From Sphingosinicella flava (lineage in GTDB: Bacteria > Pseudomonadota > Alphaproteobacteria > Sphingomonadales > Sphingomonadaceae), in NCBI RefSeq assembly GCF_016025255.1, contig NZ_CP065592.1, forward strand, positions 1,531,122 to 1,595,121: 64,000 nucleotides of DNA, written 5' to 3'. Both the position numbers and the translations under genes were made by a program. This document shows positions 35,937 to 45,020 of the stretch, piece after piece (the stretch's first letter is position 1; every line of letters starts with the position of its first letter). The notes below the pieces were generated by a model. It did not search any database, was not told the origin of the DNA, and saw only the letters and a list, made by a program, of their open reading frames with translations.

Positions 35937-38900
35937 ATGCTGAAGCGCGCCGCGGCTTTGTCGCTCTTTCTCCTGTCCACAACCGCGATGGCGGCCGACG
36001 ACAAGCCGAAATGGGACGTGATGAAGCCGCCGCTCAAGACGCGGGCCGTGAAGGTCGACACGACCGAAGGCACGTGGATGAACGTCGACGTCAGCCCCGA
36101 CGGCAGGACCATCGCCTTCGACTTGCTGGGCGACATCTACACCATGCCGGTGACGGGCGGGAAGGCGACGCGGATCGCGGAAGGCATCGCGTTCGAGGTG
36201 CAGCCGCGCTTTTCGCCCGACGGCAAGCAGATCGCCTTCACCTCCGACCGGGGCGGCGGCGACAATATCTGGATCATGAACGCGGACGGATCGGGCAAGC
36301 GGGCGCTGACGTCCGAGAAATTCACCCTGCTCAACAATCCGAGCTGGAGCCCGGACGGCAAATATATCGCCGCGAGGAAGCACTTCACGACGCAGCGTTC
36401 GGCCGGCACCGGCGAGGTCTGGCTCTATCATGTCGGCGGCGGCGAAGGCGTCGCGCTGGTCGAGCGGCCCAACCCGCAATTCCAGAAGGAATTGGGCGAG
36501 CCGACCTTCGCGCCGAAGGGCGACGTCATCTATTTCACCCGCAACGTGACGCCGGGGAACGTTTTCGAATATGCGCAAAATTCGAACGGCGACCTGTTCA
36601 ACATCGAGCGTTACGAGCTCAAGACGGGCGAGCGGTCGACGGCGGCTTCCGGCTTCGGCGGATCGGTGCGCCCCGCCCCGTCGCCCGACGGCCGCTACCT
36701 CGCCTTCGTGCGGCGGGAGCGCGCCAAATCGAAGCTGTACGTCAAGGATCTGAAATCGGGCGAGGAGCGCAAGATCTACGACGCGCTCGACCAGGACATG
36801 CAGGAAACCTGGGGCGTCATGGGCCTGTATCCCAACATGGACTGGACGCCGGACAGCCGCTCCATCGTCTTTTGGGCGGGCGGCAAGATCCGCCGCGTCG
36901 ACGCCGACGGATCGAACGCCGCCGAAATCCCGTTCCAGGTGAGCGACACGCGCGACGTGGTCGATCCGGTGCGGCCGGTGGTGGACGTGGCGCCGGACAG
37001 CTTCACGACGAAGATGCCGCGCTTCGCGTCGGTGTCGCCGGACGGATCGAAGGTGGTCTTCGAAAGCCTGGGGCGCCTTTACGTCAAGGATATGGCGGGT
37101 GGCGCGCCGCGCCTGCTGACTGGCGCGGACGGCGACTTCCAGCTGTTCCCGGCCTGGTCGCGCGACGGCGGGCGCATCGCCTTCGTCAGCTGGAACGACG
37201 GGAGGCTCGGCGAAATCCGCACGGTGGCGGCGGACGGATCGGACATGCGGACGGTGACCGACACGCCGGGCCATTACCGCCGCCCGGCTTTCTCGCCCGA
37301 CGGCCGGACCATCGTGTTCGAGCGTACCGGCTCGGGCGGGCTGACCGCCGAAAGCTGGTCCGAAGACAACGGCATCTTCAAGGTCGCGGCATCGGGCGGC
37401 GCGCCGGTGCTGGTGACCCGCGACGGCGGCAATCCGCATTTCGGCGCATCAAGCGACCGCCTGTTCCTCGAACGGCGCGGCGACCAGAAACTGCGGCTCG
37501 TCAGCGTCGACATGAACGGCAAGGACGAGCGGGTCCACGCGCAGGGCGCCATGGCGACCGGCTATGAAGTCGCGCCGACCGGCGACGCCATCGCCTTCCG
37601 CGAGAATTACAGCGTGTTCGTGACGCCGTTCTGGGGCGGCGCGAAGACGATCGACGTCGGCGCCAAGGGCACGCAATTGCCCGTCACCAAGGCGAGCGGC
37701 GACGGCGGCCAGTATCTGCGCTGGGCGAACGGCCGCTCCCTCACCTGGAGCCTGGGGCCGACGCTCTACACAGCGGATGCGGGCGCGCTGATCGGCACCG
37801 GCGGCGACGCGCCCAAATATGCGGCGCCCAAGACGGGCGTGTCGCTCGCCCTGCCGGCGCGGGCGGACAAGCCGCAGGGGCTGGTCGCGCTGACCGGCGC
37901 GAAGATCGTCACCATGGCGGATGCGGCCGGCGGCATCGTCGAGGACGGCGTGATCCTGATCGACGGCAACAGGATCAAGGCGGTCGGGCCGCGCGGATCG
38001 GTCGCTATTCCGGACGGCGCCAAAGTTGTGGACGTCGCGGGCAAGACGATCATCCCCGGCCTGATCGACGCCCATGCCCACGGGCCGCAGGGCGAGGACG
38101 ATTTGATCCCGCAGCAGAATTGGGAGGAGATGGCGCACCTCGCCTTCGGCGTCACCACCATCCACGATCCGTCGAGCACGGCGAGCGAGATTTTCCCGGC
38201 GGGCGAGATGCAACGGGCGGGGCTGATCCTCGCGCCGCGCATCTTTTCGTCCGGCGAGATCGTCTACGGCGCGAAGCTGCCGGGGCGCTACGCCGTCATC
38301 GACAGCTACGACGATGCGCTCGCCCACGTCCGCCGCCTGAAAGCCGAAGGCGCGCACAGCATCAAGAATTACAACCAGCCGCGCCGCGACCAGCGCCAGC
38401 AGGTCGTCGCCGCCGCGCAGAAAGAAGGCATCGCCGTGGTGCCGGAGGGCGGCTCGCTGTTCAACATGGACATGGCGCTGATCGCGGACGGCAACACGAC
38501 GCTGGAGCACAACATTCCGCAATCGATGCTCTACAAGGACGTGCTGGAATTTTACGGCGCGACCAAGGTCGCCTACACGCCGACGCTCGGCGTCACCTAT
38601 GGCGGGCCCGGCGCGGAGCCTTATTGGATCGCGCGTGACGAGGTGTGGAAGCATCCCCTGCTCACCGCCCACGCGCCCGCCAGCCAGCTCCAGCCCGAGC
38701 TCGTCCGGGTGACGAAGGCGCCGGAAGAGGATTATGCCGACAAGGTGAGCGCGGCGACCGCGAAGCTGCTTGCCGAACATGGCGTGACGGTGAGCGCCGG
38801 AGGGCACGGCCAGCAGCAGGGCCTCGCCCTCCATTGGGACATGTGGTCGTTCGGCCGCGGCGGATGGGCGCCGATCGACGCGCTGAAGACCGCGACGATC

Positions 38901-39116
38901 AACCCGGCGCGGGCGCTCGGCTTCAAGGATATCGGATCGCTGGAGCCCGGCAAGCTCGCCGATCTCGTGGTCCTCGACGCCGATCCGACGGCGGACATCC
39001 GCAACACCGACAAGATCGCTAAGGTGATGCTGAACGGCCGCCTGTACGACGCGATGACGCTGAACGAGGAAGTGACGGGCGAGCGGAAGCGCCAGCCTTA
39101 TTATTGGGAGAAGTGA
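35937..39116 (+). CDS. Secreted beta-propeller (TolB-like) amidohydrolase
   Basis: 1059 residues with a signal peptide (MLKRAAALSLFLLSTTAMAA). Residues about 40-560 hold repeated TolB/PD40-type blades (SPDGRTIAF, SPDGKQIAFTSDRGG, SPDGKYIAARKHF, SPDGRYLAFVRRE and more). From about 640 the amidohydrolase domain starts, with its H-x-H motif in PGLIDAHAHG, further His in HWDMWSFGRGG, and the end GSLEPGKLADLVVLDADPTA. Such fusions are common among sphingomonads and are thought to hydrolyse peptides or amides outside the cytoplasm. Substrate unknown. Divergent from the lipoprotein-CDF pair. Confidence 0.9.
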   Translation: MLKRAAALSLFLLSTTAMAADDKPKWDVMKPPLKTRAVKVDTTEGTWMNVDVSPDGRTIAFDLLGDIYTMPVTGGKATRIAEGIAFEVQPRFSPDGKQIAFTSDRGGGDNIWIMNADGSGKRALTSEKFTLLNNPSWSPDGKYIAARKHFTTQRSAGTGEVWLYHVGGGEGVALVERPNPQFQKELGEPTFAPKGDVIYFTRNVTPGNVFEYAQNSNGDLFNIERYELKTGERSTAASGFGGSVRPAPSPDGRYLAFVRRERAKSKLYVKDLKSGEERKIYDALDQDMQETWGVMGLYPNMDWTPDSRSIVFWAGGKIRRVDADGSNAAEIPFQVSDTRDVVDPVRPVVDVAPDSFTTKMPRFASVSPDGSKVVFESLGRLYVKDMAGGAPRLLTGADGDFQLFPAWSRDGGRIAFVSWNDGRLGEIRTVAADGSDMRTVTDTPGHYRRPAFSPDGRTIVFERTGSGGLTAESWSEDNGIFKVAASGGAPVLVTRDGGNPHFGASSDRLFLERRGDQKLRLVSVDMNGKDERVHAQGAMATGYEVAPTGDAIAFRENYSVFVTPFWGGAKTIDVGAKGTQLPVTKASGDGGQYLRWANGRSLTWSLGPTLYTADAGALIGTGGDAPKYAAPKTGVSLALPARADKPQGLVALTGAKIVTMADAAGGIVEDGVILIDGNRIKAVGPRGSVAIPDGAKVVDVAGKTIIPGLIDAHAHGPQGEDDLIPQQNWEEMAHLAFGVTTIHDPSSTASEIFPAGEMQRAGLILAPRIFSSGEIVYGAKLPGRYAVIDSYDDALAHVRRLKAEGAHSIKNYNQPRRDQRQQVVAAAQKEGIAVVPEGGSLFNMDMALIADGNTTLEHNIPQSMLYKDVLEFYGATKVAYTPTLGVTYGGPGAEPYWIARDEVWKHPLLTAHAPASQLQPELVRVTKAPEEDYADKVSAATAKLLAEHGVTVSAGGHGQQQGLALHWDMWSFGRGGWAPIDALKTATINPARALGFKDIGSLEPGKLADLVVLDADPTADIRNTDKIAKVMLNGRLYDAMTLNEEVTGERKRQPYYWEK

Positions 39117-39123
39117 GGCGATG

Positions 39124-39150
39124 AGCCCCTCCCATCAAGGGGGAGGGGCT
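39124..39150. terminator. Hairpin AGCCCCTCCC/GGGAGGGGCT after the amidohydrolase gene
   Basis: A 10-bp perfect stem with a 7-nt loop lies 7 bp after the stop at 39116. No T-run follows, so termination would be weak. The core resembles the TTGATGGGG/GGGAGGGG palindromic repeat family at 41906, so it may be a short member of that family. Confidence 0.55.
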
Positions 39151-39191
39151 TAGCGGCGCGCTTGCTAACGGTTCGGTAACCCTTCAGGTTC

Positions 39192-39545
39192 ATGAAGGCA
39201 CGCGAACGACAAGGGGGGATTGCCGTGTTGACCCTGCGCAATGCCGAAGACCGCGCCTATCGTGCCGCCATCGTCAGCGGCGCATGCCTGGACGATGCCC
39301 GCGCCGTGGAGCGGCGCTGCGATATCGTCAGCCGCGCCACATTGCTGTTTCGCGGCCAGAAGATACCGGCGGAGGTGCACAACATCTCTTCGCGCGGCAC
39401 GATGATCACCTGCCCGATCATTCCGCGCCTGGGCGAGACCGTGATCGTCCAGTTCGACCGCTGCACGCCGATCCATGCCTTCGTCCGCTGGATAAAGGAC
39501 GGGCAAATCGGCCTGCGCTTCGGGCACGAGATCATTCTCGCCTGA
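39192..39545 (+). CDS. PilZ-domain protein
   Basis: 117 residues ending in a PilZ-like beta-barrel: VERRCDIVSRATLLFRGQKI, then AEVHNISSRGTMITCPIIPR (the N-x-S-x-x-G motif) and IGLRFG. The usual R-x-x-x-R c-di-GMP motif just before the domain is not clear (ERRCDIVSR is the nearest), so nucleotide binding is possible but not proven. An ATG at 39192 or an internal GTG at 39224 could start it. Confidence 0.7.
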   Translation: MKARERQGGIAVLTLRNAEDRAYRAAIVSGACLDDARAVERRCDIVSRATLLFRGQKIPAEVHNISSRGTMITCPIIPRLGETVIVQFDRCTPIHAFVRWIKDGQIGLRFGHEIILA

Positions 39546-39625
39546 AAACCGGCGGATAGACGTCCGGCAGGGTGGCTTCCGCCCGCAATTTCTGTCACTG
39601 ACCGCGCCACGACAAGAGGTGAGAC

Positions 39626-41080
39626 GTGACGCGCATCGACGACATTCCCGGATTAATCGACGACCTTTGCACCATCGCGGACCGGTCCACCGCCTGCCTC
39701 CGCACCGCGCTTGCCCGCTATCTTAAGACCGGCGAGAAACCCGATCCGGCGGAACGTGCCAAGGGCTTGTTCGCTTATCCCGAACTGCGCATCGATCACC
39801 GGCAGGAACGCGCCGCGCCCTTCCCGCCCCGCGCCTTCGGGCGGTTGAACCAGCCCGGCCGCTACGCGATCAGCGTCGCGCGGCCGCACCTTTACCGCGC
39901 CTATCTGGAAGAACAGCTCGGCTATCTCGTCGCCGATTATCAGGTCGAGATTTCGGTGGGGCCGTCCCCGAGCGAAATTCCCTATCCTTACGTGCTGGAC
40001 GGGTCGGACGATCTGCGCCTCGACAGCGTGCACACGGCCGAGCTCGGCCGCTGGTTCCCGACCACCGAGCTTTCGCATATCGGCGACGAGATCGCGGACG
40101 GCATCTGGATCCAGGCGCCGGACGCGCCGCGCCCCTTGTCGCTGTTCGACGGCCCGCGCGTCGACTTCAGCCTGGCGCGGCTGCGCCACTATACCGGCAC
40201 GCCCGCCGAGCATACGCAGCGCTACATCCTGTTCACCAACTATGTCCGCTACGTCGACGAATTCGTCCGCTGGGCGGTGGAGGAATTGGGCCGCGAAGGG
40301 AGCCCCTATAGCGCCTTGTCGGCGCCGGGCGGCGTCTATGTGACGAAGGATACGCCGGATGCCGAGGCGCTGGTCGCGAACGGCAATTGGCGCAAGCACC
40401 AGATGCCGGCCTATCATTTGATCGCGAAGGAGGGGCTGGGCGTCACGCTCGTCAATATCGGCGTCGGACCGTCCAACGCGAAGACGATCTGCGATCACCT
40501 CGCCGTGCTGCGGCCTGAAGCGTGGCTGATGATCGGCCATTGCGGCGGCCTCCGCCCCAGCCAGACGATCGGCGACTATGTCCTCGCCCACGCCTATCTG
40601 CGCGACGATCATGTGCTGGACGACGTGCTGCCGGTCGAAGTGCCGATCCCGGCTATCGCCGAAGTGCAGCAGGCGATGTTCAACGCCGCCTTGCGCGTGA
40701 CGGGGGAGGATGCGGCGGATTTGAAGCGCCGCCTGCGCACCGGGACGGTGGTGACGACCGACGACCGCAATTGGGAATTGCGCTTCGCCCAATCCTCGCT
40801 GCGCTTCAACCAGAGCCGCGCGGTCGCGATCGACATGGAATCGGCGACGGTCGCGGCGCAGGGCTATCGCTTCCGCGTGCCTTATGGGACGCTCCTCTGC
40901 GTGTCAGACAAGCCGCTGCACGGCGAGATCAAGCTGCCCGGACAGGCGAACAGTTTTTACGAACGCGCGATCAGCCAGCATCTGCGGATCGGGATCGAGA
41001 CCCTGTCGATCCTGCGCGAGGAAGGCGACACGCTGCACAGCCGCAAGCTCAGGAGCTTCGACGAGCCGCCGTTTCGCTAA
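39626..41080 (+). CDS. amn: AMP nucleosidase
   Basis: 484 residues. The N-terminal half is specific to AMP nucleosidases (RYAISVARPHLYRAYLEEQL). The C-terminal half is a nucleoside-phosphorylase-like domain with VNIGVGPSNAKTICDH, GHCGGLRPSQTIGDYVL and AIDMESATVAAQGYRF. It splits AMP into adenine and ribose 5-phosphate. Placed 4 to 6 kb from adenosine kinase, LOG hydrolase, NupC and cytidine deaminase in this window, it fits a purine-salvage neighbourhood. Confidence 0.95.
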   Translation: MTRIDDIPGLIDDLCTIADRSTACLRTALARYLKTGEKPDPAERAKGLFAYPELRIDHRQERAAPFPPRAFGRLNQPGRYAISVARPHLYRAYLEEQLGYLVADYQVEISVGPSPSEIPYPYVLDGSDDLRLDSVHTAELGRWFPTTELSHIGDEIADGIWIQAPDAPRPLSLFDGPRVDFSLARLRHYTGTPAEHTQRYILFTNYVRYVDEFVRWAVEELGREGSPYSALSAPGGVYVTKDTPDAEALVANGNWRKHQMPAYHLIAKEGLGVTLVNIGVGPSNAKTICDHLAVLRPEAWLMIGHCGGLRPSQTIGDYVLAHAYLRDDHVLDDVLPVEVPIPAIAEVQQAMFNAALRVTGEDAADLKRRLRTGTVVTTDDRNWELRFAQSSLRFNQSRAVAIDMESATVAAQGYRFRVPYGTLLCVSDKPLHGEIKLPGQANSFYERAISQHLRIGIETLSILREEGDTLHSRKLRSFDEPPFR

Positions 41081-41215
41081 AGCCTCTCTCCCCTTGCGGG
41101 AGAGGATTAGGGAGAGGGGTATGGCTGAAGCCGCTCGATGCGGCTGAAGGTATCTTCAGGCTCGCTTCGCTCACACCCCTCTCTCCAACCTCTCTCCCGC
41201 AAGGGGAGAGAGGCT
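41081..41215. repeat. 135-bp palindromic element with perfect 24-bp arms
   Basis: Arms at 41081-41104 and 41192-41215 are exact inverted repeats (starting AGCCTCTCTCCCCTTGCGGG). The element begins right after the amn stop and its other end contains the stop of yhhQ, so it exactly fills the tail-to-tail gap. A long stem of this kind would end both converging transcripts. An internal smaller palindrome (CCGCTCGATGCGG) is present. Confidence 0.85.
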
Positions 41216-41858
41216 ATTTGTCCAACCGCTTCACGAGCGCGACGAAGGCGTAGATGAGCGGGGGCACGAGGATCGCCGAGAGGACGACCTTGGCGAGCAA
41301 TTGGCCCGGCAGGATCAGTTCGACCGGCGCGACGCCGTAAAAGGCGATGAAGATGAAGATCACGGTGTCGACCGCCTGGCTCAGCACGCCCGCGACGAGG
41401 CCGCGCAGCCAGAGGAGGCCGCCTTCGGCGCGCTTCATCTTGGTAAAGATGAAGACGTTCAGGATCTGCGAGGTGCCGTAGGCGATCATGCCGCCGAGCA
41501 TCAGCCGCGCCGACTGGTTGAGGATGAGGTCGAAGGCGACCCGGCGCTCTTCCTCCCAGAAAGCGGCGGGCGGCAGCGCGAGGACGAGGCGAATGAGGAT
41601 CATCGACGTGATGAGCGGAATGAAGCCGTAGAGGACGAGCTTGTTCGCCGTCTCCCGCCCCTTGGTCTCGGCGATCGCGCTCGACGTTACGACGAGGAGC
41701 AGGAAGGCGAAGATGCCCGCTTCCACCGCGAGCGGCCCCAGGGCGACCAGCTTGTTGCCGAGAACGCCCGCGATGCAGGTCATGCCCCCGTAAAAGATGG
41801 AGAGGATGAAGAGGGAGCGGGAGATGCCGGATTGGCCGGACGTGGTGGCAGTGGTCAT
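41214..41858 (-). CDS. yhhQ: Queuosine precursor transporter (YhhQ/QueT-type)
   Basis: 214 residues with six or seven hydrophobic helices. The signature of the QPTR family is readable: FYGGMTCIAGVLGNKL, VVTSSAIAETKGRETANKLV and GTSQILNVFIFTKMKR. E. coli YhhQ imports preQ0/preQ1, precursors of the tRNA base queuosine. The start at 41858 (MTTATTSGQSGISRSLFILS) avoids a much longer antisense frame. It sits between two palindromic elements, one at each end. Confidence 0.85.
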   Translation of the reverse strand: MTTATTSGQSGISRSLFILSIFYGGMTCIAGVLGNKLVALGPLAVEAGIFAFLLLVVTSSAIAETKGRETANKLVLYGFIPLITSMILIRLVLALPPAAFWEEERRVAFDLILNQSARLMLGGMIAYGTSQILNVFIFTKMKRAEGGLLWLRGLVAGVLSQAVDTVIFIFIAFYGVAPVELILPGQLLAKVVLSAILVPPLIYAFVALVKRLDK

Positions 41859-41905
41859 TGCACTTCCTAAACAGGATGGGCCGGATGTGGCAATGGCGTG
41901 GCGAG

Positions 41906-42014
41906 CCCCTCCCCCTTGATGGGGTAGGGATGGGGTGGGGGTGATGCGTCCGGAAGGAACGAGTTCTACGTCGTAGATCACCCCCACCCAACCTCCCCCA
42001 TCAAGGGGGAGGGG
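41906..42014. repeat. 109-bp palindromic element with perfect 19-bp arms
   Basis: CCCCTCCCCCTTGATGGGG (41906-41924) is exactly inverted at 41996-42014. Between them GGGTGGGGGTGAT and ATCACCCCCACCC form an inner stem. A degenerate copy stands at 12425-12515 and a core at 39124-39150. It lies upstream of both divergent genes yhhQ and the adenosine kinase. Confidence 0.8.
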
Positions 42015-42056
42015 TTTATAGCGTAAAAAGTCTTTCCATTCGTGCGTGTTCGCGCC

Positions 42057-43100
42057 ATGGGAGAACCTTCGTCCCAATTGCCGACCTTCACCCGAAAGCT
42101 GCTGCCACAAGTGTTTGAAACCAAACTGGACGTGCTGGCGATCGGCGACGCCGTGGTGGACGTCATCGCCAATGCCGAGGATGATTTTCTTGAGCGGGAA
42201 GGCCTGGTCAAGGGATCGATGTGCGTCCTGACGCCCGAGGAAGCCGAGCGGCTCTATGCCCATATGGGCCCGGCGCGCGAGACGAGCGGCGGATCGGCGG
42301 CGAACACGATGGCGGGGATCGCCGCCATGGGCGGACGCGCCGGGTTCGTCGGGCTGGTGGCGAAGGATCAATTGGGCGACGTCTTTAGGCACGACATTCG
42401 CGCCCAGGGCGTGGAATTCGCGACTCCGGCGTGCGCCGACGGCGTGCCGACCGGGCGCTGCCTGATCCTCGTCACGCCCGATGCGCAGCGGACGATGAAC
42501 ACCTTCCCTGGCGCCGCCCACTGCCTGACCCACGACGTGCTGGATCACGACCAGATCCGGTCGGCGGCGATCCTCTATCTCGAAGCCTATTTGTGGCGCG
42601 CCGAGGGGCCGCGCGCGGCGATGAAGCGGGCGATGCAGGTGGCGAGAGACGCGGGCCGGAAAGTCGCCTTCACTTTGTCCGACATCGCACTCATCGCTCT
42701 CCACCGCGCAGAGTTTCGGGAGATTATCGACGGCGGCATGATCGACATGCTGTTCGCGAATGAGGAGGAATTGAAGGCTTTGGCCGCCCTTCCCGGTCTC
42801 GACGCCGCCATCGCCGCCATCGCGCCGAAGGTCGCCTGCCTCGTCGTCACCTGCGGCGCGAAGGGCGCGCGGGCGGTGGCGGGCGGCGAGAGTGTTTCGG
42901 TTCCTGCCGTGTGGATCGACAAAGTGGTCGACACGACCGGCGCGGGCGACCTGTTCGCCGCCGGGTTCCTGATCGGCCAGGCGCGCGGGCGGTCGCTGGA
43001 AGACAGCCTGAAGATCGGCGCGCTCGCCGCGTCGGAAGTCATTTCCCATTATGGCGCGCGTCCCGAAGCGGACCTTCAAGAATTGATCGCCAGCATATGA
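42057..43100 (+). CDS. Adenosine kinase (PfkB/ribokinase family)
   Basis: 347 residues. The ribokinase-family motifs are visible: AIGDAVVDVIANAEDDFL, SGGSAANTMAGIAAMGGRAG (family motif 1 region) and DTTGAGDLFAAGFLIG (motif 2, with the catalytic Asp and anion hole). It phosphorylates adenosine to AMP, or a related nucleoside. It starts four tandem salvage genes in this strand; its stop overlaps the next start (ATGA). A leading 15-residue extension before FETKLDVLAIG may not be native. Confidence 0.85.
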   Translation: MGEPSSQLPTFTRKLLPQVFETKLDVLAIGDAVVDVIANAEDDFLEREGLVKGSMCVLTPEEAERLYAHMGPARETSGGSAANTMAGIAAMGGRAGFVGLVAKDQLGDVFRHDIRAQGVEFATPACADGVPTGRCLILVTPDAQRTMNTFPGAAHCLTHDVLDHDQIRSAAILYLEAYLWRAEGPRAAMKRAMQVARDAGRKVAFTLSDIALIALHRAEFREIIDGGMIDMLFANEEELKALAALPGLDAAIAAIAPKVACLVVTCGAKGARAVAGGESVSVPAVWIDKVVDTTGAGDLFAAGFLIGQARGRSLEDSLKIGALAASEVISHYGARPEADLQELIASI

Positions 43101-43672
43101 AGATGAAGCGCCTCGCCGTCTATTGCGGGTCGAGCATGGGCGCGGACCCGCGCTTCGCCGATCTCGCGCGGGAGCTCGGCACCGAGATGGCGCGGCGCGG
43201 CATCGGCCTCGTCTATGGCGGCGGGCGGCTGGGTCTGATGGGCGTGGTGGCGGACGCGGTGGTCGCGGCGGGCGGCGAGGCGCATGGCGTCATTCCGCAG
43301 GCGCTGATCGACCTGGAGGTCGCGCATAAAGGCCTTACCGAATTGCACGTCGTCGGGTCGATGCACGAGCGCAAGGCGAAGATGACGGAACTCACCGACG
43401 CCTTCGTGGCGCTGCCCGGCGGCATCGGCACGTTCGACGAATTGTTCGAGGCCTGGACGTGGAATGCCTTGGGCTATCATGCCAAGCCGTTCGCGCTCCT
43501 GAACGTCGTGGGCTTCTGGGACGGCATGATCGGCTTTCTCGATGGTGTGACGGCACAAGGCTTCATGTCGCCGGCGCGGCGGGGGCAGCTGCTGGTCGCC
43601 GAGACGATCGGCGACGCGATATCGAAACTGGACGCGGCCATTGACGCGGCCGAAGCGAAAATGGTGTGGTGA
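43097..43672 (+). CDS. LOG-family nucleotide 5'-monophosphate phosphoribohydrolase
   Basis: 191 residues. The LOG motifs GGGRLGLMG and PGGIGTFDE (the family's P-G-G-x-G-T-x-x-E) are both present. LOG proteins cleave ribose 5-phosphate from nucleotide monophosphates, releasing cytokinin bases in plants; bacterial members act on AMP- or IMP-like nucleotides. It is coupled to the upstream kinase by an ATGA overlap, which supports a salvage role. Confidence 0.9.
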   Translation: MKMKRLAVYCGSSMGADPRFADLARELGTEMARRGIGLVYGGGRLGLMGVVADAVVAAGGEAHGVIPQALIDLEVAHKGLTELHVVGSMHERKAKMTELTDAFVALPGGIGTFDELFEAWTWNALGYHAKPFALLNVVGFWDGMIGFLDGVTAQGFMSPARRGQLLVAETIGDAISKLDAAIDAAEAKMVW

Positions 43673-43709
43673 GGGCCGGTTAGAGCCCGTGGGGGAGGTT
43701 TTTCTGAAC

Positions 43710-44972
43710 ATGACCAGGATTTTGACCGGCCTTGCCGGCATGGCGCTCATTCTTTTGATCGCGTTCGCGCTCTCCTCCAACCGCCGGGGAATCCGCCTGC
43801 GCGTGGTGGGCGCGGCCTTTGCGCTGCAAGCGGGGATCGCGGTGCTGGTGCTCTACGCGCCGTGGGGGCGGCAGGCCCTGGCCTTCGCGTCGGGCGGCGT
43901 GTCCAACCTCCTCGGCTATGCCAATGCGGGGACGGCCTTTCTGTTCGGGGGCCTCGCGAGCGATCCGCTGGGGCAGAATTTCGCGATCCAGGCGCTGCCG
44001 GTCATCATCTTCTTCGCCGCGCTCATCTCGATCCTCTATTATCTCGGCGTCATGCAGTTCGTGATCCGCTGGATCGGCGGAGGCCTCGAGAAAGTGACCG
44101 GCGTGTCGAAGGTGGAATCGCTCTGCGCGGCGGCCAACATCTTCGTCGGGCAGAGCGAATCGCCGCTCGTCATCCGGCCCTATCTTTCGACCCTCACCCC
44201 GTCGCAGCTCTTCACCGTGATGACGGTCGGCATGGCGGGCGTGGCGGGCACGATCCTTGCCGCCTACGCCGCGATGGGCATCCGCATCGACTATCTGCTC
44301 GCCGCTTCCTTCATGGCGGCGCCGGGCGGCATTCTGATGGCCAAGATCATGATGCCGGACGCGCCGGAGCGTGGGGACGAATTGCCGCTGGGCGACGATC
44401 CGGAAGCGGAGACGATCGCGCTCGCCGAAGCGACGCATGACGAGGAAAAGCCCGCCAACATCATCATGGCCGCGAGCCAGGGCGCGCAGACGGGCGTCAA
44501 GCTCGCCGTCGCGGTGGGCGCGATGGTGCTCGCCTTCGTGGCGCTCGTCGCGCTCGCCAACGGCCTGCTGTCGGGCGTCGGCGGCTGGTTTGGCATCGAG
44601 GGCCTGACCTTCCAGCGCATCGTCGGATACGTCTTCCAGCCGGTCATGTATCTGATCGGCGTGCCGTGGGAGGAAGCCGGGCGCGCGGGCGGGCTGTTCG
44701 GCGAAAAGGTCGTGCTCAACGAATTCGTCGCCTTCATCAGCCTCGGCGCGCAGCAGGGCACCTTGTCCCCCGCGACCGTCGCCATCGTCACCTTCGCGCT
44801 GTGCGGCTTCGCCAATTTCAGCTCGATCGCGATCCAGATGGCGGTGACGGGCAGCCTTGCCCCGAACCAGCGGCCGGTGATCGCCCGGCTGGGTGTGAAG
44901 GCGTTGATCGCGGGCAGCCTCGCCAATTTGATGAGCGCGGCGCTCGCCGGAATGATGATCGGCGCGGCCTGA
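43710..44972 (+). CDS. nupC: NupC-type concentrative nucleoside transporter
   Basis: 420 residues, about ten hydrophobic helices. NupC motifs are seen in NIFVGQSESPLVIRPYLSTL, MTVGMAGVAGTILAAYAAMG and ALCGFANFSSIAIQMAVTGS. It imports nucleosides with cation symport. GGGGGAGG is 11 nt before ATG 43710. Third of four genes in the plus-strand salvage cluster, after a 37-bp gap. Confidence 0.93.
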   Translation: MTRILTGLAGMALILLIAFALSSNRRGIRLRVVGAAFALQAGIAVLVLYAPWGRQALAFASGGVSNLLGYANAGTAFLFGGLASDPLGQNFAIQALPVIIFFAALISILYYLGVMQFVIRWIGGGLEKVTGVSKVESLCAAANIFVGQSESPLVIRPYLSTLTPSQLFTVMTVGMAGVAGTILAAYAAMGIRIDYLLAASFMAAPGGILMAKIMMPDAPERGDELPLGDDPEAETIALAEATHDEEKPANIIMAASQGAQTGVKLAVAVGAMVLAFVALVALANGLLSGVGGWFGIEGLTFQRIVGYVFQPVMYLIGVPWEEAGRAGGLFGEKVVLNEFVAFISLGAQQGTLSPATVAIVTFALCGFANFSSIAIQMAVTGSLAPNQRPVIARLGVKALIAGSLANLMSAALAGMMIGAA

Positions 44973-45020
44973 CATCAAGACGCTGGAATTTTTAGGAAAA
45001 GCGGATCAAAGGCACAGGCC

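Noticed and set aside
35937-39116. TolB of the Tol-Pal system
   Set aside because: Length is over twice that of TolB, it has an amidohydrolase domain at the C-terminus, and no tolQRA or pal gene is nearby.
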